From JAXDLW01 sp046262515 (GTDB lineage Bacteria > Chloroflexota > Dormibacteria > DASZGP01), in assembly GCA_046262515.1 (NCBI GenBank), contig JBHEMP010000009.1:1-10415 (forward strand): a stretch of 10,415 nucleotides of DNA, read 5' to 3'. Shown piece after piece: positions 5,576-10,415 of the stretch. The first letter of the stretch is position 1, and each line of letters opens with the position of its first letter. The position numbers were made by a program, and so were the translations under genes. The notes beneath the pieces were generated by a model, which was not told where the DNA came from, ran no database searches, and was given only the letters and a program-made list of their open reading frames with translations.

Positions 5576-5965
5576 GTGGCCATGGAAGCGGACGAGGAGG
5601 TCAGAGTCCTCTTCATCGAAGACGACGCGGCGGTGGCCGAGATGTACCGGCTCAAGCTGGAACTGGACGGGTACACCGTCACCATTGCCCCGGATGGCGA
5701 ACAGGGACTCAACCTCGCCAGGGAGAATGCCCCTGACATCGTCTTCCTGGACATCCGCCTGCCCAAGATGGACGGCTTCTCGGTCCTCGAGTCGCTGCGG
5801 GGTGACGAGGCCCTGCGGCATATCCCGGTCATCATCCTCTCCAACTACGGCGAGGCCGAACTGGTGGAGCGTGGTCTGAAGCTGGGCGCGCTGGACTACC
5901 TGATCAAGGCCGAGACCACTCCCTCGACGCTCTCGCGCGGCGTCGGGAAGTGGATCAAGGAGTGA
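5576..5965 (+). CDS. Single-domain response regulator (CheY-like receiver)
   Basis: A 129-residue receiver domain with no output domain. The phosphorylation machinery is complete: acidic pair D16-D17 (FIEDDAAVAEMY), phospho-acceptor D59 (VFLDIRLPKMDGF), switch Ser89 (IILSNYG), Tyr108 and Lys111 (ALDYLIKAE). A histidine kinase elsewhere should phosphorylate D59. No kinase gene is in the window. The stop TGA overlaps the GTG start of the downstream MerR gene (GTGA), which strongly suggests that receiver and DNA-binding protein are made together and work as partners, for example by phosphorylation-dependent binding. GTG 5576 is chosen for its AGGAGG at 9 bases; ATG 5582 is the alternative and removes two residues. 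It could also act by protein contact with unrelated targets, as CheY does. Confidence 0.93.
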   Translation: MAMEADEEVRVLFIEDDAAVAEMYRLKLELDGYTVTIAPDGEQGLNLARENAPDIVFLDIRLPKMDGFSVLESLRGDEALRHIPVIILSNYGEAELVERGLKLGALDYLIKAETTPSTLSRGVGKWIKE

Positions 5966-6306
5966 TCGGGAACACGGCATTGAGCGAAACCGGCAGCTTC
6001 GACCTGGACAAGCCGGTCTACACCATAAGTGTGGCCTCGGAGATCCTCGAGACGCATCCCCGCACCCTCATGATGTACGAGGAACTGGGGCTTGTGACGC
6101 CCCACAGGACGACGACCAATCGCCGACGGTACAGCCAGCGTGACATTCGGCGACTCCAGGTCATCCAGCACCTCACCCGGGAACGCGGGGTGAACCTCGC
6201 CGGCGTGCGGCACATCCTTTCCCTGCTCGAGGTCATGCACGCGCACAAGATCGCTCCGCACCAGGAGCTGCGACAGGCCTACCAGATGTACAGCGAGATC
6301 ATCTAG
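5962..6306 (+). CDS. HspR-like MerR-family regulator (copy 2)
   Basis: A 114-residue paralogue of the MerR protein at 5081-5413. It carries the same DNA-binding block at about residues 15-89: LDKPVYTISVASEIL, HPRTLMMYEELGLVTPHR, TNRRRYSQRD and RGVNLAGVRHILSLLE. The C-terminal tail (about 25 residues, rich in His, Gln and Tyr) differs from copy 1, which is where functional divergence would lie. GTG 5962 overlaps the stop of the response regulator by 4 bases; AAGGAG directly abuts it, so start by coupling is more likely than by this site. In-frame alternatives are GTG 5950 inside the receiver gene and TTG 5980. The otsB frame follows 16 bases after the stop, so co-transcription with trehalose-phosphate phosphatase is plausible. 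Confidence 0.9.
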   Translation: MIGNTALSETGSFDLDKPVYTISVASEILETHPRTLMMYEELGLVTPHRTTTNRRRYSQRDIRRLQVIQHLTRERGVNLAGVRHILSLLEVMHAHKIAPHQELRQAYQMYSEII

Positions 6307-6322
6307 GCCCTATCCCGGATCG

Positions 6323-7141
6323 GTGGAGCCCGGCTTAGTGGCCCGAGGGGACCTCTCAGAAGCCGTCGGGCGGCTCAGCGGCGACCCCCGCAACTGGCTG
6401 GTCGGGCTCGACTTCGATGGTACTCTCGCGGCGATCGTTGCCCGTCCTGAGGATGCCGCCGTCGATCGCGACCTCCTCCCATCCCTCGAGCGTCTGCAGC
6501 GCGCCGTTGGCACCGTAGCCGTCATCTCCGGCCGGCCGCGCTCCTTTCTTGATACTCAGCTCCCGGGGGTTCTGGCACTCGGCAGCTACGGGATGGAGCT
6601 CCCGCCCGGGTTTTCACACACGGGTGCGCCCGAGAGCTTTGACGGCGAGGCCGCCCTGGACCAACTTGCCGCCGCGAGGAGGTCCCTGCTCGAGCGGCTG
6701 CCGCAAGGAACCCGTCTCGAGTCGAAGCCGTACGGGGTGGTGCTGCACTACCGCGGCGCCGATGCGGGCTTCGACCAGGGACGTGCGCTGGAACTCATGG
6801 CGGATGTCGCCCGCGAACACCACCTGGAGCTTGTCCGGGGCCGGCTGGTGATCGAACTCAAGCCCTACGGCCCGACCGACAAGGGTCGGGCCCTGGCAAT
6901 GCTCGCGGAGCGTCTGGAAGCCTCCGCGGTGGTGTTCGTCGGAGACGACCTGGGAGACATCCCCGCCTGGGAGGCCACGCGCCAGATGAGCGAGCGCATC
7001 CCCGCCCTGTCCGTTGGCATCGCGTCCACCGAGGTCCCGGAGGAGCAGATGGCGATATGTGACCTGGTCCTGGCCGACCGGGTCCAGCTGGCGGCGCTGC
7101 TGGATGCCGTGGCGACGCGCGCCGAGCTGCTGACCTCTTAG
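6323..7141 (+). CDS. otsB: Trehalose-6-phosphate phosphatase (OtsB)
   Basis: A 272-residue HAD-superfamily phosphatase that releases trehalose from trehalose 6-phosphate. Motif I is DFDGTL with nucleophile D30 and acid/base D32. Motif II is VISGRP (Ser69). The substrate cap region includes ESKPYGVVLHYR, and the motif III lysine is K187 in PTDKGRAL. Motif IV is VGDDLGD (D208, D209, D212). Length and motif order match the OtsB family. Start choice is uncertain: GTG 6323 has no Shine-Dalgarno site, though TATCCC lies six bases upstream, a weak version of the leaderless layout seen elsewhere. GTG 6338 has GGAG about 9 bases upstream and would remove five residues. The gene faces otsA tail to tail, and its product acts directly after that of OtsA. 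Confidence 0.93.
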   Translation: MEPGLVARGDLSEAVGRLSGDPRNWLVGLDFDGTLAAIVARPEDAAVDRDLLPSLERLQRAVGTVAVISGRPRSFLDTQLPGVLALGSYGMELPPGFSHTGAPESFDGEAALDQLAAARRSLLERLPQGTRLESKPYGVVLHYRGADAGFDQGRALELMADVAREHHLELVRGRLVIELKPYGPTDKGRALAMLAERLEASAVVFVGDDLGDIPAWEATRQMSERIPALSVGIASTEVPEEQMAICDLVLADRVQLAALLDAVATRAELLTS

Positions 7142-7155
7142 CCGGAATCCCGGCT
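7140..7155. terminator. Small hairpin between convergent otsB and otsA
   Basis: AGCCGG (7140-7145) and CCGGCT (7150-7155) form a perfect 6-base stem around AATC. The repeat spans the 13-base gap and overlaps both stop codons, so it could slow transcription from both sides. There is no T tract on either strand, so it is not a standard intrinsic terminator. Confidence 0.3.
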
Positions 7156-8711
7156 TAGCTCACCAGGTGGGGCAGAACCCGGCGGGTGCGCTTGCGGCCT
7201 GCCTCGGTCAGGTCGCGGATGTCCTGGAGTTGGGTGCTGATCCAGCGCGCCACGTCGTTCTGGCGAACCACGGCCCGGATACGGGTGATCCGTGCCTTGC
7301 GTTGCCGCGGGTCCATCGTCAGGGCCTGGTAAAGGGCATCGGCGGTGGCGTCGACGTCGAAGGGGTTGACGGTAAAGGCCCACTGACCGAGCTCACCGTA
7401 GGACCCGGTGTTCTCGGAGAGGATGAGCACCCCGTCGCGCTCGTTGACCATCATCCCTTCCTTGGCGACCAGGTTCATGCCGTCATATATGGAGTTGACC
7501 AGGAGCACATCGAACTCCTTGTAGGCGGCGACGGCGCGGTTGATGTCCTCCCGCAGCTCAAGCCGCACCGGCTTCCACCGGTCCGTCCCATAGCGCTGGT
7601 TGAGCTCGCGCGCGACCAGCCTGACGTCATCCAGGTACTTGCGATAAAAGGGGACGTCCTGCCGCGATGGCTGCAGGTAGGCCCAGAACTGGACCTCGCC
7701 GACCAACTGCGGGTGGAGCTGCAGTAGCCGGTCGTAGGCGGCGAACCCGCGTAGCAGGTTCTTGCTCGGATCGCTGCGATCGACCCGGACGATCAGGTGC
7801 CGAGGCCGCCAGCGCCTGATGTGTCGTTGCTCCGCCAGGACCTCCCGGGTCTGGGCCAGCTCGGTGAAGGAGGCGACGTCAATGCTGACCGGGTACGGCC
7901 GGACCCAGATGGTGCGGCCGCCACGGAAAACAGTCTGCTCGCGGTAGTCCACGGAGAGATTCATGTTCTCCTCGCACGTGAGCAGGAAGTTGCGACAGTC
8001 GCGCGGGGTCTGGAAGCCGATCACGTCATTCCCAAGCAGGCCCTCCACGATGGGGTCACGCATCTTCGAGGGCAGCACCTTCCAGTACTGCGGCGTGGGC
8101 CAGGGAATGTGGATGAACTGCTGCAGGACCGCGCCGGGGATGCGCTCGCGCACCATGCGCGAGACCAGGTAGAGCTGGTAGTCCTGGATCAGGACCAGGG
8201 GCACCTGCCCTTCCTCGAGCCCCCCATGTCCCACGGGCGCGCGCTTCGCGGCCTGGACGATACGGTCGGCGAACATTCGGTTGACCTTGACATAGCCATC
8301 GGTCCATGCCCGGTCCGTTTCGCGGTCGATGATTGGGTAGTGGCTGAGGTTCCAGAGGTAATGCTGGACAAACCAGAGCAGCGGGTTGCTGATCCTGTTG
8401 TAGTAGAGGTCATAGGCCTCTTCGTCGGGAGACACGAAGGCGATTCGGTAATCCCGGCCGTCGTCGCCTTTGATGACCACCGGGCTGCGGGGGTGCTTGC
8501 GGGCGAGTTCGCGGTCGGCATCGGTGCGGGCGCAGCCAACCCAGACCGCGTCGGTGCTGGTTGCCAGCGTTGACAGGGCCGTGACCAGGCCGCCGGCACC
8601 CCGCGAGGCAACGTAGTCGGTGCCCCGCTTCTGGACCTCCACCGGCGCCCTGTTGGCGGCGATGATGGGGTAGAACCCCTCCAGGAGGTGACGCGCGTAT
8701 TCCTCGAGCAG
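7155..8711 (-). CDS. otsA: Trehalose-6-phosphate synthase (OtsA, GT20), CTG start
   Basis: A GT-B glycosyltransferase that joins glucose from a nucleotide sugar to glucose 6-phosphate. With the CTG at 8711 it has 518 residues. The N-terminal strand and phosphate-binding loop (IIAANRAPVE, Arg21), GAGGLVTAL, QDYQL (as in mycobacterial OtsA; HDYHL in E. coli), FIHIPWPTP, GFQTPRD, RVDRSDPSKNLLRGF and DGMNLVAKEG are all visible. The first ATG/GTG/TTG in frame is GTG 8642, which would remove the first strand and NR loop needed for glucose-6-phosphate binding. The frame is open upstream to a TGA at 8778-8780 without any such codon. CTG 8711 has a perfect GGAGG six bases upstream and is preferred. 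ATT 8729, six bases after TATAAC, is a less likely start. Glucosylglycerol-phosphate synthase is possible, but neighbouring otsB favours trehalose. Confidence 0.93.
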   Translation of the reverse strand: MLEEYARHLLEGFYPIIAANRAPVEVQKRGTDYVASRGAGGLVTALSTLATSTDAVWVGCARTDADRELARKHPRSPVVIKGDDGRDYRIAFVSPDEEAYDLYYNRISNPLLWFVQHYLWNLSHYPIIDRETDRAWTDGYVKVNRMFADRIVQAAKRAPVGHGGLEEGQVPLVLIQDYQLYLVSRMVRERIPGAVLQQFIHIPWPTPQYWKVLPSKMRDPIVEGLLGNDVIGFQTPRDCRNFLLTCEENMNLSVDYREQTVFRGGRTIWVRPYPVSIDVASFTELAQTREVLAEQRHIRRWRPRHLIVRVDRSDPSKNLLRGFAAYDRLLQLHPQLVGEVQFWAYLQPSRQDVPFYRKYLDDVRLVARELNQRYGTDRWKPVRLELREDINRAVAAYKEFDVLLVNSIYDGMNLVAKEGMMVNERDGVLILSENTGSYGELGQWAFTVNPFDVDATADALYQALTMDPRQRKARITRIRAVVRQNDVARWISTQLQDIRDLTEAGRKRTRRVLPHLVS

Positions 8712-8717
8712 ACCAGG

Positions 8718-8722
8718 CCTCC
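8718..8722 (-). promoter_or_regulatory. Shine-Dalgarno site that sets the otsA start
   Basis: GGAGG on the minus strand ends six bases before CTG 8711. It is the only strong ribosome binding site in the open frame upstream of the conserved N-terminal strand, and its spacing is ideal for that CTG. The later CTCCTGGAGGGG region is already inside the conserved protein. Confidence 0.65.
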
Positions 8723-8735
8723 GCGAAATCAGAAC

Positions 8736-8756
8736 GTTATAGCGCCAATATAATAC
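8736..8756. promoter_or_regulatory. AT-rich divergent promoter island (otsA / ubiB-like)
   Basis: A short AT-rich stretch in otherwise GC-rich DNA. On the plus strand it contains a perfect -10 box TATAAT (8749-8754) for the AarF/UbiB gene. On the minus strand it offers TATTAT (8750-8755), TATATT (8747-8752) and TATAAC (8736-8741) for otsA. No good -35 box was found for the plus-strand hexamer (AAATCA at 17-base spacing). Overlapping -10 boxes would make the two promoters compete. Confidence 0.45.
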
Positions 8757-8767
8757 AGGCAGGCTTC

Positions 8768-8791
8768 GGCGGCGGATTCACCTCCGCCGCC
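8768..8791. repeat. Perfect GC-rich hairpin in the otsA-ubiB spacer
   Basis: GGCGGCGGA (8768-8776) pairs with TCCGCCGCC (8783-8791) around a 6-base loop, TTCACC. If the plus-strand TATAAT at 8749 is used, this stem lies in the 5' untranslated region of the AarF/UbiB mRNA. No T tract follows, so it is not an obvious terminator. It could be a structural element or a protein site. Confidence 0.4.
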
Positions 8792-8805
8792 CGCTAGGCG
8801 CCCCG

Positions 8806-8811
8806 TAGACT
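8806..8811 (+). promoter_or_regulatory. -10-like hexamer just before the AarF/UbiB gene
   Basis: TAGACT, identical to the hexamer before the PBP gene, stands 9 bases before ATG 8821. Transcription from it would start about 3 bases before the ATG, giving an almost leaderless mRNA. This would explain why no Shine-Dalgarno sequence precedes the ATG. It competes with the upstream TATAAT as the main promoter. Confidence 0.35.
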
Positions 8812-8820
8812 GGGCGCCAC

Positions 8821-10415
8821 ATGCTCAGCACGGTGCGGCGGGTGCGCAACCTGCCTCGAGAACGCGAGATCGCCGAGGTCTTCCTGCGTCATGGCATGGG
8901 CTACGTTCTCAAACGCTACGCGCTCGGTCGCTACCTGCTGCGCTTCCGCGGCGTGCCCCGCCGGGAGCGTCTCCCGGCGCACTGGGCGGACGAGCTGCGC
9001 AGCATCCTGGAGGAGCTGGGGCCCACCTACATAAAGGTCGGCCAGATTCTCTCGATCCGACCCGACATCCTCCCTCCGCCGGCCCTCTTTGCCCTGCGCA
9101 AGCTCCGGGACGAGGTCAAGCCGGTCCCCCTGGACGAGATCCGGCTGGTCATCGAAGAGGAACTTGGCGGCGACCTCGATGAACTGTTCAAGGATTTCGA
9201 CCCTTCACCGGTTGGGTCGGCATCGATCGGGCAGGTTTACACCGCGCGGCATAACGGGGTCAAGGTGGCGATCAAGGTGCAGCGCCCCCGGGCCCGCGCC
9301 CAGGTGGAGGCCGACCTACCGGTGATCGCGGACATCGCGCAGGTGCTCAAGCGGCGCCAGCCGGACCTGCCGTTCGACCCCGTCAAGCTGGTGGACGAGA
9401 TCAAGCAGTTCCTTTTTTCGGAACTGGACTACCTCGAGGAGGCTCGCAACACCGCCCGTATAGCCGAGGATTTCCGCGGCGACCCGCGCGTGGTCATCCC
9501 CGCGGTCCACTGGGACCGCACCACCAGCCGGGTCCTGACCACCGACTTCATCGAGGGCACACCCCTGTCGCGCATCGACCCCGCCGCCTACAGCCCGGAG
9601 GACCGCCGCCGCCTCGCCGTGCTGGGCGCCCAGATATCGCTGACCCAGGTGTTCGAGCATGGTGCCTTCCACGGCGACGCGCACCCGAGCAACATCATCG
9701 TGGTCAGCACCGAGCAGTACGGGTTAATCGACTTCGGCCTGATCGGCCTGCTCAGCGAGCGCGAGATGCGCGTTATGACCGACTACCTGATCCACATGGT
9801 GCGCCACCAGGCCGATCGCCTGGTCAGGGACCTGCGTAACCTGGGGGTGACCTTCCCGCGTGAGTTCGAGGACGAGATCGCCTCGGCCATGGAGGGCATC
9901 CTGCGCCGCTACACCGGTGTGACCCTGGCGCAGGTGGATACCCAGCGGCTGGTCGTCGAACTCCTGGAGATGGTCTACCGGTACCGGATGCGGCTGCCGA
10001 CGAAATACTTCCTGATCCTGCGCGGGATGACCACGGTCGAGGGCACGGGGCGCGAGCTGTACCCCGACTTCAACGTCTGGGAAGTTGCGGAGCCGTACGT
10101 CCGCAGGATGGCGCTGCGGCGCTACAGCCCGGGCTCGCTGGCCAACGAGAACATGGAGAGGGCGTCGGAGCTTGTCGACGTGGTGGCCCGGTACCCGTAC
10201 CAGGTGTCCGACCTGATGGAAGAGATGCAGGAGACGCTCAGGGAGACCCGGCGCGTGGAAGAGATCCTGGACAACCAGACCGCCCGTGCCAGCCGCTTCT
10301 TCAACCGCCTCTCCCTGTCCATCTTCGCGGCGGCCCTGGTCGTCGGGTCTTCGTCGGTGCACTTCGGGCCGAGGATCGGTGACGTCCCGGTCTTCGGCGG
10401 CTTCCTCTTCTTCGC
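8821..10415 (+). CDS. AarF/ABC1/UbiB-family atypical kinase, 3' end missing
   Basis: An open frame of 531 residues runs from ATG 8821 off the right edge. It has the hallmark KxGQ motif (K72-Q75, in YIKVGQILSIRPDILP), the loop GSASIGQVY (132-140) in place of a glycine-rich loop, VAIK with Lys152, ELDYLEEARN (201-210), the catalytic HGDAHPSN (H284, D286, N291) and metal-binding DFG (304-306). These proteins are ATPases or kinases linked to prenyl lipid and quinone synthesis or export; the substrate here is unknown. A coiled, charged segment (about 450-490) leads to a hydrophobic region at about 500-520, the start of the usual C-terminal membrane helices. The gene is divergent from otsA. No ribosome binding site precedes it. 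Confidence 0.95.
   Translation, partial: MLSTVRRVRNLPREREIAEVFLRHGMGYVLKRYALGRYLLRFRGVPRRERLPAHWADELRSILEELGPTYIKVGQILSIRPDILPPPALFALRKLRDEVKPVPLDEIRLVIEEELGGDLDELFKDFDPSPVGSASIGQVYTARHNGVKVAIKVQRPRARAQVEADLPVIADIAQVLKRRQPDLPFDPVKLVDEIKQFLFSELDYLEEARNTARIAEDFRGDPRVVIPAVHWDRTTSRVLTTDFIEGTPLSRIDPAAYSPEDRRRLAVLGAQISLTQVFEHGAFHGDAHPSNIIVVSTEQYGLIDFGLIGLLSEREMRVMTDYLIHMVRHQADRLVRDLRNLGVTFPREFEDEIASAMEGILRRYTGVTLAQVDTQRLVVELLEMVYRYRMRLPTKYFLILRGMTTVEGTGRELYPDFNVWEVAEPYVRRMALRRYSPGSLANENMERASELVDVVARYPYQVSDLMEEMQETLRETRRVEEILDNQTARASRFFNRLSLSIFAAALVVGSSSVHFGPRIGDVPVFGGFLFF

Noticed and set aside
5414..5980. Long N-terminal extension of the minus-strand MerR frame
   Set aside because: It is antisense to the receiver gene and shows no domain, whereas the receiver has every catalytic residue. 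ATG 5413 gives a normal HspR-sized protein.
6329..7158. Direct repeat CCCGGCTTAG at 6329-6338 and 7149-7158
   Set aside because: Ten GC-rich bases; the second copy is explained by the otsA stop and hairpin. There is no target duplication or other sign of an element.
7797..8573. Long plus-strand open frame opposite otsA
   Set aside because: It mirrors conserved OtsA codons and shows no domain or ribosome binding site.
9316..10362. Minus-strand open frames opposite the AarF/UbiB gene
   Set aside because: The plus strand is open for 531 residues with all UbiB motifs; the His/Val/Asp-rich reverse frames are shadows.

Overview
The window is GC-rich chromosomal DNA from a bacterium that cannot be named from sequence alone. 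HspR-type MerR regulators, an OtsA with the actinobacterial-style QDYQL motif, frequent GTG starts and several start codons sitting exactly where transcription should begin (leaderless mRNAs) suggest a high-GC terrabacterial lineage such as Actinomycetota, Chloroflexota or Dormibacterota. This placement is inference. There is no mobile element, CRISPR array, tRNA or rRNA that I can see.

Layout. Bases 3-440 hold the C-terminal end of a cytochrome b subunit of a formate dehydrogenase-type enzyme. Two overlapping plus-strand genes for CBS-pair proteins follow (462-860 and 853-1488); the second ends in a membrane anchor. Converging on them is a minus-strand block read from 4856 down to 1491: a bifunctional class A penicillin-binding protein, a DsrE/TusD-like protein, a TusC/DsrF-like protein and an Rrf2-family regulator. 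The first two overlap by 4 bases. A spacer of 224 bases (4857-5080) holds the PBP promoter with an inverted repeat, a strong hairpin that reads as a terminator on the minus strand, and a possible second promoter.

From 5081 to 6306 lies a regulatory module: two HspR-like MerR paralogues, one on each strand, with a stand-alone receiver-domain response regulator between them. The receiver gene overlaps the downstream MerR gene by 4 bases. The divergent promoter region carries two inverted copies of a composite sequence element. Trehalose synthesis follows: otsB (plus strand) convergent with otsA (minus strand). The otsA reading frame needs a CTG start to be complete. Divergent from otsA is an AarF/UbiB-family atypical kinase gene that runs off the right edge.

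How it may fit together (inference): the receiver and MerR proteins look like a stress-regulation unit beside trehalose synthesis, a common desiccation, osmotic and heat protectant. The PBP operon combines wall synthesis with a partial sulfur-relay pair next to an Rrf2 regulator. I found no clear new multi-gene system. The best leads are the MerR-receiver-MerR module with its mirrored promoter elements, the start-codon-adjacent promoters, and the CTG start of otsA.
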